64,000 nucleotides of DNA from NCBI GenBank assembly GCA_020633295.1, contig JACKDW010000001.1, positions 1,054,001 through 1,118,000 of the forward strand. The letters run 5' to 3'. Positions within the stretch are counted from its first letter, which is position 1. Each line of letters starts with the position of its first letter. The notes below the pieces were generated by a model. That model made no database searches and was not told the origin of the DNA. It saw only the letters and a list, made by a program, of their open reading frames with translations. This stretch comes from Myxococcales bacterium (GTDB lineage Bacteria; Myxococcota_A; Polyangia; Nannocystales; Nannocystaceae). The position numbers and the translations under genes were made by a program. Shown here in pieces: positions 8,042 through 17,079 of this stretch.

Positions 8042-9757
8042 ATGCACAGTCACCTACGCCGCGCGGGGGCCACGATCGCGCTGACGTCCGCGCTCGCGCT
8101 CGCGTGCGGAGACGCGGACGCGACCAGCGACAGCGACGCGGCCAGCGGCTCCACGAGCGTCGCCACGACCCAGGCGAGCGCGGGCCCCAGCACCGGCGCC
8201 GGCAGCTCGAGCGACGCCGGCGGGCCCTCGACCGGCGGGACCAACGGCGCGACGAGCTCGGGCACGAGCGCGGGGCCCACCGGGCCCACCGAGGTCACCG
8301 ACACCGACGACGCGAAGTTCGACGTCGCGGCCGAGGATGTCCCTGAGGACACAGGCGACCAGCCGTCGTGCACGGTCTCGCGGGGCGAGCTCGACGCGGT
8401 GCCGCCCTGCGACATCGAGACGCCGCCCGACAGCTTCGAGCCGATCGTGCAGTGGGAGTGGTGGGGCGACGGCGCGCACACCAACAGCCTGACCACGCCG
8501 CTCGTCGCCAACCTGACCGACGACAACGACGACGGCCAGATCGACCTGTGCGACACCCCCGACCTGCTGATCTACGCGCACGTCGGCCTCACCGGCGACC
8601 CCGAGCGCATGTTCGTGCTCGACGGGGCCACCGGCGCGGTCCACTGGGACTACGACGGCGGCTTCCGGTTCTCGCAGGTGCCCGCGATCGGCGACCTCGA
8701 CGGCGACGGCCTCCCCGAGATCGTCGCCGTCACCACGCCGGGGCAGCTGATGGCGCTCGCGCACGACGGCGCGATCAAGTGGCAGGTCGCGGCCCCGTGG
8801 GCCGCGAGCATGAGCCCCGCGATCGCGCTCGCGGACCTCGACGCCGACGGCGACGTCGAGATCATCATCGGCAGCAGCGTCGCCGACCACCAGGGCGCCC
8901 TGCTGTGGACCGCGGACGAGCCGCTGAACTTCTATCACACGACCACCGCCGCCGACCTCGACGACGACGGCGACCTCGAGGTCGTCGTCGGCCGCTCGGC
9001 CTACCACCACGACGGGACGCCGCTGTTCATCAACGCCCAGCTCGGCCCCGGGCACGCGCACGTCGCCAACCTCGACGACGACCCCGAGCCCGAGATCCTG
9101 ATGACGGGGCAGGCCGGGATCTCGATCTTGGAGCACGACGGCACCCCGAAGTACGTCAACCAAACGCCGACCGGCGACCCGCCGAGCAACAACAACTGGC
9201 GCCGGCCGGCCGCCGTGCTCGACGTCGACGGCGACGGCCTCGCCGAATTCGCGATGTCGTCGGCGACGACCTACGCGGTCTACCGCGACGACCTCTCGAT
9301 CCTGTGGTCCGCGCCCGTCGCCGACCTCACCGGCTCCGCGGCGGGCACGGCCTTCGACTTCCTCGGCGACGGCGAGGCCGAGGCCATGTACGGCGACGAG
9401 ACCCAGCTGTTCGTCTACGACGGCGCCGGCGCGCCGCTGCTCACCGTGCCGCGCGGCAGCCGGACGACGACCGAGTACCCCGTGGTCGCCGACGTCGACA
9501 ACGACGGCTCGGCCGAGATCGTCGTCGTCTCGGAGTCCGACCAGAACAACACGCCCACGGTGCAGGTCATCCGCGAGGCCCGCGACCGCTGGATCCCGGC
9601 GCGGCGGATCTGGAACCAGCACGCGTACCACGTGACCAACGTGCGCGAGGACGCCACGATCCCGCAGGTGCAGCCGCGCAGCTGGGAGCTGCTCAACACC
9701 TTCCGCACGCAGGCGCAGGTCGAGGAGGGCGTGTGCAAGCCGGCGCCGCCCGAGTGA
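8042..9757 (+). CDS. FG-GAP/VCBS-repeat surface lipoprotein
   Basis: The 571-residue product begins with a signal ending LALACGD (lipobox) and a Ser/Thr/Gly linker to about residue 110. The rest is a seven-bladed-type beta-propeller of FG-GAP/VCBS repeats. Calcium-binding loops recur: LTDDNDDGQIDLCD, IGDLDGDGLPEIV, LADLDADGDVEII, AADLDDDGDLEVV, NLDDDPEPEIL, VLDVDGDGLAEFA, VADVDNDGSAEIV. It ends with WNQHAYHVTNV and VQPRSWELLNTFRTQ, a tail common in this family. Such proteins sit on the cell surface and bind ligands or matrix through the propeller. The gene stands alone. Confidence 0.9.
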   Translation: MHSHLRRAGATIALTSALALACGDADATSDSDAASGSTSVATTQASAGPSTGAGSSSDAGGPSTGGTNGATSSGTSAGPTGPTEVTDTDDAKFDVAAEDVPEDTGDQPSCTVSRGELDAVPPCDIETPPDSFEPIVQWEWWGDGAHTNSLTTPLVANLTDDNDDGQIDLCDTPDLLIYAHVGLTGDPERMFVLDGATGAVHWDYDGGFRFSQVPAIGDLDGDGLPEIVAVTTPGQLMALAHDGAIKWQVAAPWAASMSPAIALADLDADGDVEIIIGSSVADHQGALLWTADEPLNFYHTTTAADLDDDGDLEVVVGRSAYHHDGTPLFINAQLGPGHAHVANLDDDPEPEILMTGQAGISILEHDGTPKYVNQTPTGDPPSNNNWRRPAAVLDVDGDGLAEFAMSSATTYAVYRDDLSILWSAPVADLTGSAAGTAFDFLGDGEAEAMYGDETQLFVYDGAGAPLLTVPRGSRTTTEYPVVADVDNDGSAEIVVVSESDQNNTPTVQVIREARDRWIPARRIWNQHAYHVTNVREDATIPQVQPRSWELLNTFRTQAQVEEGVCKPAPPE

Positions 9758-9815
9758 CCGCCGGGCGCTCGCGAGCTCGGCGTCGCCGCGCGCGCGCGGT
9801 CGTGTAGGGTTACGC

Positions 9816-10754
9816 GTGGCTGACGTCTCGATCGTCGAGCGCGACGTCAGCGCGACGGAATTCGAACGCGTGCGCGCGCTCGAGCGCGCCGACGCGAACA
9901 CGCGCGGCGACGAAGACCCCGCGCGGACGCGGCTCACCGTCGTCGCCGAGGCCGGCGGCGCGATGGTCGGCTGCGCCGTCCTGGCGATGCACTGGGTCGA
10001 CGACGCGCCGACGGGCTGGGCGTACCTCGAGGAGCTCTTCGTCGAGCGACCCTACCGGCGGCGAGGGCTGGGCGCCGCGCTGCTCGGGGCGATCGAGGCC
10101 CGCGCCTACGCGCTCGGCGTGCGCGCGGTGTGGACGCGCACCGCGGGCTACGAGGCGCCTGGCTTCTATCTCCGACAGGGCTACGCGCGGTGCTTCGTCC
10201 TGCCCGAGTACTTCCGCTCGCGCCACGCGCTCGTCGGCCTGCGCAAGACGCTGACGCCACGGTCACCCCCCGCACAGGCAGCAGGTCTCGCGCTCGACGA
10301 GCGCGCGCTGACGGCCTCGGAGCGCGCGCGCGTCGAGCGGGGCTTCGTCGAGCACGGCCTGCTGTTCGAGAACCCGGAGTCCACGAGCGAGCGCGTCGGC
10401 TTCGTCGCGCTCGAGCGCGACGCGCTCATCGGCTGCGCGAGCGGCCTCGCCTATCGAGACGCGGCGGGCGTCCTCCCGTGGTTCTTCATCACCAACCTGA
10501 TCGTCGCGCCCGACCGCCGCGGTCGAGGGGTCGGGCGCGCGCTCGCGCGCGCGCTCGAGCGTCGCGTCGTCGAGCTCGGCACGCCCCGCGCGTGGACGCA
10601 GCTGCCGAGCTACTGGGACCTCGAGTTCCTCCACGGACGTGGCTTCAAGACCCTGTCGACCTTCGACGGCTGGAGCCCCGGCGGCGCGGCCTACGTCACG
10701 CTCGCGGCGTCGCTGCCCGCGCGCGCGCCGCCCCACGCCCACGCGTCCCATTGA
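9816..10754 (+). CDS. Two-domain GNAT N-acetyltransferase
   Basis: A GTG start gives 312 residues with two GNAT folds in tandem. The first has an acetyl-CoA loop PYRRRGLGAALLGAIE (about residues 79-94) and the typical GFYLRQGYAR strand. The second has PDRRGRGVGRALARALE (about 233-249) and LEFLHGRGFK. Between them lies a Thr/Pro linker. Each half is of full length, so both could bind acetyl-CoA. Substrates cannot be read from the sequence. No neighbour points to a pathway. Double-GNAT proteins occur in antibiotic inactivation and in mycothiol synthesis (MshD), but MshD-specific context is absent. Confidence 0.87.
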   Translation: MADVSIVERDVSATEFERVRALERADANTRGDEDPARTRLTVVAEAGGAMVGCAVLAMHWVDDAPTGWAYLEELFVERPYRRRGLGAALLGAIEARAYALGVRAVWTRTAGYEAPGFYLRQGYARCFVLPEYFRSRHALVGLRKTLTPRSPPAQAAGLALDERALTASERARVERGFVEHGLLFENPESTSERVGFVALERDALIGCASGLAYRDAAGVLPWFFITNLIVAPDRRGRGVGRALARALERRVVELGTPRAWTQLPSYWDLEFLHGRGFKTLSTFDGWSPGGAAYVTLAASLPARAPPHAHASH

Positions 10755-10886
10755 GCACGTATCGATGAGCGCGGCGCAGCGCGTCGAGCCGAAGCCGCGG
10801 CGACGAGGCCAGCGACAGGTCCGTCGCGCGCGCCTACGGGCGCGCGCGCTGCTCCCGAGAACGTCGGCAGCCGTGCCCCGCAGGAG

Positions 10887-11660
10887 CTAGCGGACGCCCG
10901 CGGCGCCCCAGGAGAACACGTAGTCGATCTTGACGCAGCGTCCGCGCGCGCGCGTCATCATCTCGGCGGGCGGCGGCGGCAGCTCGAGACGACGCAGCTC
11001 GTTGACGAGCGCGCGATCGAGGCGCGGGTCGCCGCTGCGGTCGACGAGCTTGACCACGCCGACCTGTCCGCTGGAGCAGACCGAGAGGCGAAACCGCAGC
11101 GTCGCCTGCACGGCGCCCCCGGCGTACACGCCGACGCGCAGCCCGTTGAGCCGCTTCATGACCTCGGTCGCCCAGGGATCGCCCTGGACGAGCCGCTCCG
11201 ACCACCCCGCCGCCTCGCCGCGTGGATCACCGGGGAGCCGCGCCCGCGTCGGCGGCTCGTCGAAGGCGTTGTTCCCCTCCACGTCCTCGCGATCCTCGCC
11301 GTCGTCCTCGCCGGCGGCCATGGTGCCGCGCGCCCGCGACGGTCGAGCGCGCGACGGCGGCGCGTCGTCCGTGCGCGTCACGGACTCCGGCGGGCTCGTC
11401 GCCGCCGCGCGTCGGGTGTCGACGACGATCTTGTCGGGCACGAGCGCGTCGATCGGCTTGGGCCCGAGGCGGATGATCTCCCCCGGCTGAAACGCGATCG
11501 CCGGGCGCGGCGGCGCCGTGACGCGGGCGCGTGAGTCCGGGCTGAAGCCGAGCAGCAAGGCGGCGGTCACCGAGACCGCGAGCGTCCCCGCGACGCCGCC
11601 CGCGAACGCGACCCGGTTCCCCGCGACACGCCGTCGCCTCGCTGAATTCGCCGCGCGCAT
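10887..11660 (-). CDS. TonB-like C-terminal domain protein, membrane-anchored
   Basis: The 257-residue protein has a short basic N-terminus, one membrane helix (VAFAGGVAGTLAVSVTAALLLGF, about residues 14-36), a long acidic and Pro/Arg-rich linker across the periplasm, and a folded C-terminus. The C-terminus, from LNGLRVGVYAGGAVQATLRFRLSVCSSGQVGVVKLVDRSGD to ALVNELRRLELPPP, has the strand-helix-strand order of TonB/TolA C-terminal domains. Myxobacteria have many such orphan energy-transducer-like proteins. ExbB/ExbD genes are not in this window. The membrane helix lies at the very start with no cleavage site, as in TonB. Confidence 0.72.
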   Translation of the reverse strand: MRAANSARRRRVAGNRVAFAGGVAGTLAVSVTAALLLGFSPDSRARVTAPPRPAIAFQPGEIIRLGPKPIDALVPDKIVVDTRRAAATSPPESVTRTDDAPPSRARPSRARGTMAAGEDDGEDREDVEGNNAFDEPPTRARLPGDPRGEAAGWSERLVQGDPWATEVMKRLNGLRVGVYAGGAVQATLRFRLSVCSSGQVGVVKLVDRSGDPRLDRALVNELRRLELPPPPAEMMTRARGRCVKIDYVFSWGAAGVR

Positions 11661-11717
11661 CCGTAGGCTTCGACGCGCCCGACGCGGAGAGCTTCACAGC
11701 GCGCGGCGCCTCTTCAA

Positions 11718-11742
11718 ACCTGCCCACAACGACATGTCGGTT
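11718..11742. repeat. Dispersed ACATGTC motif, copy 2
   Basis: Contains CTGCC-6 bases-GACAT and the heptamer ACATGTC. It lies in the 111-base gap between two minus-strand genes. Confidence 0.4.
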
Positions 11743-11771
11743 CACGCCCGCGCGCGAAGGAGATCCGCGTA

Positions 11772-13619
11772 CTACTCGTCGTCCGAGAGCAATTCGGGCC
11801 AGAAGCCGCCGATCCACTTCGTCCACGCGTCCGCGCGCGCGGCGGACGGGCGCGCCCACGCCGGGTGCTCCGTGAAGCCCCGCGCCCGCGCCTGTCGCAC
11901 CAGCTGCCCGTGCAGCGCCTCGACGTGCGGCGACTGCCACACCCGCGGCTCGATGCTCGCGTCGCCGAGGAAGCGACCCGCCCAGTCCCACTGCCCGCGA
12001 CGCGCGGCGACCAGCGCGAGCGTCATCGCGCGCGCCCCGGCGGCGCTCCCGTGGCACGTGCGCGTGTGCGCGTCGCTGTCGCCCCCGGCGAGGTAGCGCA
12101 CGACGGGCGCGAGCCGCTCGGCCTCATCGTCATGACCAGAGAGACAGGCGACTCGCAGCAGGCACGAGGCGACCGCGTACAGCGGCTCCGGCTCGTAGGC
12201 GCCGGTCTTGAACACGTCGAACCACCACGCCACGTGGTCCCACGCGGCCTCGAGCTCGCCGCGCGCGAGCGCCTGGTCCGCGCGGACGCAGGCGACGAAC
12301 AGCGCGAGCTGGGTCTCGCTCAGCGGGTGGATGTCGTCGCCGCCCGCGCCGCGGATCCCGGAGGTCGGGCAGTGTCGGAACTCCGCGAGCCACGGGCGGC
12401 TCGGCGGCGGCTCCAGCTCGGCGAGCGTCCGCACGCGCGCGCGCCACAGCCACCGCTGCCAGCCCGCGATCCCGAGGCCGTAGCTCAGCAGCACGCCCAG
12501 CGCGATCGGCCACGACCCGTACGCGCCGCCGAGCACGGCCGCGATCACGAGCAGCGGGCCCATGACGGCGCGCAGCCGCGTCGCGCCGCGCCAGCGCTGG
12601 ATCGCCTCGGTGACCTGCGGCTGCGCGACCGCGTCGATCAGCTCGACCGGGGCGACGAGCGCGAGCGCGCGGCTCGACTCGGAGGGCGCGAGCTCGGCGG
12701 GCGCCGCCCGGTAGACATCGCCGAGCTCCTCGCGCTGCGCCCGGTAGCGCGTGAACACGCGCTCGAGCAGCGCGCGCTCGGCTGGGCTCGCCCGCGCCAG
12801 CGCCTCGTCGAGCTCGCCCTGGAGCGCGGGCGTCGTCTGGACGACGTAGGCGAGCGCGAGCAGCCCGATCGCGGGGAGGCGCGTCATCAGCTCGGTGCGC
12901 CGCGTCGCCTCCCACGCGACCCGCCGCGCGCCCGGCTCGGCCGCGGTCGCCTCGAGCACGCGCAGCGCGGCCACCAGCGCCTGAAACTCCTCGAGCGCGT
13001 CCTCGCTCGCGCCCTCGCGCTGATGGGCGTCGAGCCGGAACGCCGACGAGTGCGCGACCCTCACGAAGCGGTCGGGGCTGATCCACGCGAGCAGGCTGCG
13101 GACGAGCTCGCCGAGCAGGCCGCGCCCGAGCGCCCTTCGCTGGCGCTCCAGCCCCGGGTTGTAGCGGCTCGTGCGGCTCAGCTCGATGGCCTCGGCGAGC
13201 TCGCCGCGCGTCAACGCGTCGAGCGCGAGCCGCCCGCGCGCCTCGGTCGCGACGTCGTCGGCCGGCGCGGCGACCAGCTCCCGCATGGCCGATAAGCCAG
13301 ATTCCCGGTCCCGCGCGAGCGCGAGCTGGGCGGCCCGCAGGCGCACGCGCGCGCCCGGGCGCCACTGCTGACGTCGCGCGCTGTAGGCGGCCGACGTCGC
13401 CACGCAGCCGAGCACGAACAGCGCCGACGCGATGGTCGGGATGCCCATGATCAAGAACAGCCACGGCGCGAGCGTCCCCGAGAACATCAGCACCACGAGG
13501 TGCTGCATGAGGTCGAGCGAGCGCGGGTTGTCGTGAAACCGGAGCGACGGGGAGACGGCGCGGGGCATCCGCGCGAGCGCGCGCACCGGCGACTCCACGT
13601 CGTGCTCACTCGCCGTCAC
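11772..13619 (-). CDS. Large hypothetical membrane protein with helical-repeat regions
   Basis: A GTG start gives 615 residues. Two hydrophobic helices lie near the N-terminus (LMQHLVVLMFSGTLAPWLFL and IPTIASALFVLGCVATSA, about residues 37-78). Two more lie in the middle (LRAVMGPLLVIAAVLGGAYG, WPIALGVLLSYGLGIAGW). The soluble parts between and after are Ala/Leu/Glu-rich helical pairs (for example TEARGRLALDALTRGELAEAIEL, RADQALARGELEAAWDHVAWWFDVF), suggesting TPR-like repeats. No family recognised. It ends WPELLSDDE. Likely an inner-membrane scaffold, but that is inference. Confidence 0.72.
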   Translation of the reverse strand: MTASEHDVESPVRALARMPRAVSPSLRFHDNPRSLDLMQHLVVLMFSGTLAPWLFLIMGIPTIASALFVLGCVATSAAYSARRQQWRPGARVRLRAAQLALARDRESGLSAMRELVAAPADDVATEARGRLALDALTRGELAEAIELSRTSRYNPGLERQRRALGRGLLGELVRSLLAWISPDRFVRVAHSSAFRLDAHQREGASEDALEEFQALVAALRVLEATAAEPGARRVAWEATRRTELMTRLPAIGLLALAYVVQTTPALQGELDEALARASPAERALLERVFTRYRAQREELGDVYRAAPAELAPSESSRALALVAPVELIDAVAQPQVTEAIQRWRGATRLRAVMGPLLVIAAVLGGAYGSWPIALGVLLSYGLGIAGWQRWLWRARVRTLAELEPPPSRPWLAEFRHCPTSGIRGAGGDDIHPLSETQLALFVACVRADQALARGELEAAWDHVAWWFDVFKTGAYEPEPLYAVASCLLRVACLSGHDDEAERLAPVVRYLAGGDSDAHTRTCHGSAAGARAMTLALVAARRGQWDWAGRFLGDASIEPRVWQSPHVEALHGQLVRQARARGFTEHPAWARPSAARADAWTKWIGGFWPELLSDDE

Positions 13620-13643
13620 GCGGCGATGATAATAGATCCTGGG

Positions 13644-13660
13644 CGCGCCCTGCGGGCGCG
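13644..13660 (-). terminator. GC-rich hairpin after the 13668-14186 gene
   Basis: Perfect 7-base arms CGCGCCC and GGGCGCG around TGC. It sits 8 bases beyond the stop of the minus-strand lipoprotein gene. There is no U-tract, so termination is plausible but unproven. Confidence 0.4.
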
Positions 13661-13667
13661 TCGACGC

Positions 13668-14186
13668 TCAGGGCGCGGCGCAGCTCGTGGTCGAGAACGC
13701 GCCGTACACGAACATCTCGTCGAGGGGGGTCGTGAACCGCACCGAGACCGCGCCGTCAACGACGCCGTCGCCATCGATCGCGCAGATGAAGAGCTGCCCG
13801 CCGCCCGCGTGGAGCGTGTCATCGTCGCTCTCGATCCACCCGACCTGCAATTCGGGTCCCCCCTCGTCGAGCGAGTCGTACGCGCCCGGAGCTGGCTGCC
13901 CGCCCGGGAAGGTGAACCGCAGCTCCCAACCGACCCCCGGCGCGTCCGCGCAGCTGCTCTGCCGCGACGTGATCACGATGACGTAGTCAGGCCCCGACTC
14001 GTCGACATACGCGAGGTGACTCCCGGGGAGCTCCGCGCCCTCGCACTCAACGCTGATCACGCCGGTCCCGTCGCTCGTCGTGCCGCCGGTCGTCGAGTCC
14101 TCAGCGCCGTCGGAGCTCGCGCCTTCGCGCTCCGGGCCACAGGCCAAGACGAGCGCGAGACCTGTTGCGAGGAGCCGAGCACGCAC
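13668..14186 (-). CDS. Small secreted lipoprotein of unknown function
   Basis: A GTG start gives 172 residues: MRARLLATGLALVLACG with the lipobox Cys near residue 16, then a Ser/Thr/Gly linker (SSDGAEDSTTGGTTSDGTG), then a compact beta-rich domain. The domain includes PDYVIVITSRQSSC, GWELRFTFPGGQPAPGAYD, DTLHAGGGQLFICAIDGDGVVDGAVSVRFTTP and ends STTSCAAP. Cysteines in this domain probably pair outside the cytoplasm. It is divergent from the TetR-led fatty-acid operon, sharing a 169-base intergenic region, so it could be under the same regulator. No family recognised. Confidence 0.75.
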   Translation of the reverse strand: MRARLLATGLALVLACGPEREGASSDGAEDSTTGGTTSDGTGVISVECEGAELPGSHLAYVDESGPDYVIVITSRQSSCADAPGVGWELRFTFPGGQPAPGAYDSLDEGGPELQVGWIESDDDTLHAGGGQLFICAIDGDGVVDGAVSVRFTTPLDEMFVYGAFSTTSCAAP

Positions 14187-14222
14187 GCTGCGACTCTATG
14201 AAATTCAGCGGCCCATCACCCC

Positions 14223-14235
14223 GCGCAAATTGCGC
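14223..14235. promoter_or_regulatory. 13-bp palindrome in the divergent TetR intergenic region
   Basis: GCGCAAATTGCGC, perfect 6-base arms around one base. It lies between the divergent lipoprotein and TetR genes in unusually AT-rich DNA for this window. A protein-binding site is plausible but the binder is unknown. Confidence 0.35.
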
Positions 14236-14315
14236 AAATCCGATATTCCGCCGCCCAAAACCGCGGACAACCCGCGGAACGCCGATTTGCGCGCGAAATT
14301 ACCTTGCCAAGCTGC

Positions 14316-14354
14316 CTACCGAGTGGTAGACAGCTATAAAGCGCACGGTAGACA
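14316..14354. promoter_or_regulatory. Probable TetR operator: inverted repeat plus a repeated half-site
   Basis: CTACC-GAGT-GGTAG (14316-14329) is a perfect inverted repeat. The octamer GGTAGACA from its right arm recurs at 14347-14354, 22 bases on, about two helical turns. A TATAAA box (14335-14340) lies between them. The site directly precedes the TetR gene, so autoregulation is likely. Confidence 0.5.
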
Positions 14355-14355
14355 T

Positions 14356-15075
14356 TTGCCTCCCAGCAAGTCCACAGCCGCGAGCGACGTCCCGACTCGC
14401 ATCCTCGAAGAGGCCACGCGCCTGTTCGCCGCGCGCGGCTTCGACGGGACGTCGCTCTCCGAGATCGCCGGCGCGGTCGGTATCCGCAAGCCCTCGCTGC
14501 TCTACCACTTCCCGTCCAAGGACGCGCTGCGACGCAGCGTGCTCGAGCACATGCTCTCGCACTGGAACGAGCTGGTGCCGCGCCTGCTCAAGGCGGCGAC
14601 CTCGGGCGAGGATCAGTACGACGCGCTGCTGCGCGAGACGGTCGGCTTCTTCACCGCCGACCCCGACCGCGCGCGCCTGCTCGTGCGCGAGGCGCTCGAC
14701 CGCCCCGACGAGATCGGCGCGCTCGTGCAGCGGCACGTGCGCCCGTGGGCCGACGTCGTCTGCCAGCACATCCGCAAGGGCCAGGCCCAGGGGCGCGTGC
14801 ACCCGAACGTCGACCCCGAGGCCTACGTCGGCCAGATGATCAACCTGATCATCAGCAGCGTCGCCACCTACAAGTGCATCGGCGACGTCGCGCCCCGCGG
14901 CGTCAGCCCCGACGAGATGCGGCGCCGACACATCCTCGAGCTGTGTCGCGTCGCCAAGTCCAGCCTGTTCATAAGCCCAGCCAGCGCGACCGCGCAAGGG
15001 CGAGAGAACGGGCGAGAGAACGGGCGAGAGAACGGGCGAGAGAACGGGCGAGAGAACGGACGAGCCGCTCGCTGA
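14356..15075 (+). CDS. TetR family transcriptional regulator of the fatty-acid operon
   Basis: The helix-turn-helix is clear: TRILEEATRLFAARGFDGTSLSEIAGAVGIRKPSLLYHFPSKDALRR. The C-terminal ligand domain follows through LINLIISSVATYKC-like helices. I chose the TTG at 14356. The only closer alternative, a GTG at 14323, lies inside the probable operator. No good ribosome site precedes the TTG, so a leaderless or very short-leader transcript is possible. The protein ends in five GREN repeats encoded by a 12-base tandem repeat. The acyl-CoA dehydrogenase gene begins 22 bases downstream. Acyl-CoA is the likely effector by analogy with TetR-type regulators of beta-oxidation. Confidence 0.85.
   Translation: MPPSKSTAASDVPTRILEEATRLFAARGFDGTSLSEIAGAVGIRKPSLLYHFPSKDALRRSVLEHMLSHWNELVPRLLKAATSGEDQYDALLRETVGFFTADPDRARLLVREALDRPDEIGALVQRHVRPWADVVCQHIRKGQAQGRVHPNVDPEAYVGQMINLIISSVATYKCIGDVAPRGVSPDEMRRRHILELCRVAKSSLFISPASATAQGRENGRENGRENGRENGRENGRAAR
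14998..15059 (+). repeat. 12-bp tandem repeat (5 copies) inside the TetR gene
   Basis: The unit GGGCGAGAGAAC is repeated five times without change and encodes GREN repeats at the end of the TetR protein. A multiple of three keeps the frame, so copy number could vary without harm. Confidence 0.9.
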
Positions 15076-15097
15076 GGCGAGCCCACGGAGAACATCG

Positions 15098-17023
15098 ATG
15101 GCCAACTACTTCACCGACAACGAGGACCTTCAGTACTACTTCGAGAAGGGCATCGACTGGGAGCCGATCGTCCGCTTCACCGAGTACGACTACCGCACCC
15201 AGGACGGCTACAAGAACGCGCGCGAGGCCGTCGACTTCTACCGCGACGCGTCGACCATGGTCGGCAAGTTCGTCGCCGACGAGATCGCGCCGAAGGCCGC
15301 CGAGATCGACGAGGTCGGCGTGCACCTCGAGGACGGCGAGGCCGTCGAGCCCGCGGCGATGACCGCGATCTTCGAGCAGATCAAGGGCCTCGACCTCCAC
15401 TGGATGACGCTCCCGCGCGAGCTCGGCGGCATGAACAGCCCGCTGATGCTCTACTTCATCAACACCGAGCTGTTCGGCCGCGCCGACGTCTCGGTCATGG
15501 CGCACCACGGCTTCCACGGCGGCATGGCCATGGCGATGCTCGCGTTCTCGCTGCGCGAGGGCACCACCGAGTGGGACCCCGAGACCTTCGAGATCACGCG
15601 CACGCGCTTCCAGGAGTACATCGAGGAGATCGGGCGCGGCGACGCCTGGGGCTGCATGGACATCACCGAGCCCGACGCCGGCAGCGACATGGCGCGCCTG
15701 CGCGCCGTGGGCGAGCAGGACGAGGACGGCAACTGGTTCGTCAGCGGCCAGAAGATCTTCATCACCTCGGGTCACGGCAAGTACCACTTCGTGATCGCGC
15801 GGACCGAGAAGGCCGAGGACCCCGAAGACCCCTTCGCGGGCCTGGGCGGGCTCTCCTTCTTCCTCGTGCCCGCCTACGAGGACAACGACGACGGCACGCG
15901 CACGCGCCTGGCGACGCTCGACCGCGTCGAGGAGAAGCTCGGGCACCACGGCTCGGTGACCGCGTCGCTGACCTTCGAGCGCGCGCCGGCGTTCCTGATC
16001 GGCAAGCGCGGCGAGGGCTTCCGCCACATGCTGACGCTGATGAACGGCGCGCGCCTCGGCGTCGGCTTCGAGTCGCTCGGGCTGTGCGAGTGCGCCTACC
16101 GCATGGCCAAGGCCTACGCGGCCGAGCGCCCGTCGATGGGCAAGACCATCGACCGCCACGAGATGATCGCCGACTACCTCGAGGAGATGCGCACCGACAT
16201 CCAGGCGATCCGCGCGCTCTGCATGCACGGCGCCTGGCACGAGGAGCTGGCCCAGAAGATCGAGCTGATGCTGACGATCGCGCAGCCCGAGGACGAGCTC
16301 GAGGCCAAGAAGCTGCACCGCGCGCTCAAGACCCACAAGCGCAAGGCCCGGCGCGCGACGCCGCTGCTCAAGTACTTCGCGTCCGAGAAGGCCGTCGAGA
16401 TGGCCCGCCGCAACATCCAGATCCACGGCGGCAACGGCTACATGAAGGAGTACGGCGCCGAGAAGCTGCTGCGCGACGCGCTGGTCATGCCGATCTACGA
16501 GGGCACCAGCCAGATCCAGGCGCTCATGGCGATGAAGGACACGCTCGGCGGGATCATGAAGAACCCGCAGGGCTTCGTGCGCCGGACCGCGCAGGCCCGC
16601 TGGCGCGCGCTCTCGGCCCGCGACCCGCTCGAGCGCCGCGTCGCCAAGATCCAGCAGCTCTCGCTGAGCACCCAGCAGCACCTGATCGCCAAGACCGCCG
16701 CCGACAAGCTCCGCTCCGTCCAGAGCAAGCCGCTGGCCGAGTGGTCGCAGGCCTTCCTCAAGGACTGGAACCCCAAGCGCGACTTCGCCTACGCGATGCT
16801 GCACGCCGAGCGCCTCTGCAAGCTGCTGACCGACGAGCTGGTCTGCGAGCTGCTGCTGGAGCAGGCGCAGAAGCACCCCGAGCGCCGCGACGTGCTCGAG
16901 CGCTACCTGGAGCGCGCCGAGCCGCGCGTCCGCTACCTCCACGACGAGATCACCACGACCGGCCAGCGGCTGCTCCGCGCGCTCGCGGGCGTGAACCGTC
17001 AGGACGAGCAGGCCGCGAGCTGA
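15098..17023 (+). CDS. fadE5-like: Acyl-CoA dehydrogenase, large FadE5-like type
   Basis: The 641-residue enzyme oxidises acyl-CoA to trans-2-enoyl-CoA with FAD. It has the N-terminal helical domain, the beta-domain signature GCMDITEPDAGSDM, SGQKIFITSGHGKYHFVIART, and the C-terminal dehydrogenase domain with RNIQIHGGNGYMKEYGAEKLLRDA. The catalytic base is Glu 468 in IYEGTSQIQ. It is longer than the usual 380-residue members and has an extra C-terminal helical region, as in mycobacterial FadE5. GGAG about 9 bases before the ATG is a fair ribosome site. Second gene of the TetR-led operon. It supplies the enoyl-CoA for the MaoC hydratase encoded next. Confidence 0.93.
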   Translation: MANYFTDNEDLQYYFEKGIDWEPIVRFTEYDYRTQDGYKNAREAVDFYRDASTMVGKFVADEIAPKAAEIDEVGVHLEDGEAVEPAAMTAIFEQIKGLDLHWMTLPRELGGMNSPLMLYFINTELFGRADVSVMAHHGFHGGMAMAMLAFSLREGTTEWDPETFEITRTRFQEYIEEIGRGDAWGCMDITEPDAGSDMARLRAVGEQDEDGNWFVSGQKIFITSGHGKYHFVIARTEKAEDPEDPFAGLGGLSFFLVPAYEDNDDGTRTRLATLDRVEEKLGHHGSVTASLTFERAPAFLIGKRGEGFRHMLTLMNGARLGVGFESLGLCECAYRMAKAYAAERPSMGKTIDRHEMIADYLEEMRTDIQAIRALCMHGAWHEELAQKIELMLTIAQPEDELEAKKLHRALKTHKRKARRATPLLKYFASEKAVEMARRNIQIHGGNGYMKEYGAEKLLRDALVMPIYEGTSQIQALMAMKDTLGGIMKNPQGFVRRTAQARWRALSARDPLERRVAKIQQLSLSTQQHLIAKTAADKLRSVQSKPLAEWSQAFLKDWNPKRDFAYAMLHAERLCKLLTDELVCELLLEQAQKHPERRDVLERYLERAEPRVRYLHDEITTTGQRLLRALAGVNRQDEQAAS

Positions 17024-17079
17024 GCTCGCGTCGCGACCCCGCGCGCTCCGCTAACTGAGTACCTGAGCAAAGAGACACC

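Noticed and set aside
10765..10890. Possible 41-residue plus-strand gene after the GNAT gene
   Set aside because: Arg/Ala-rich with no ribosome site or similarity; typical chance frame in GC-rich DNA.
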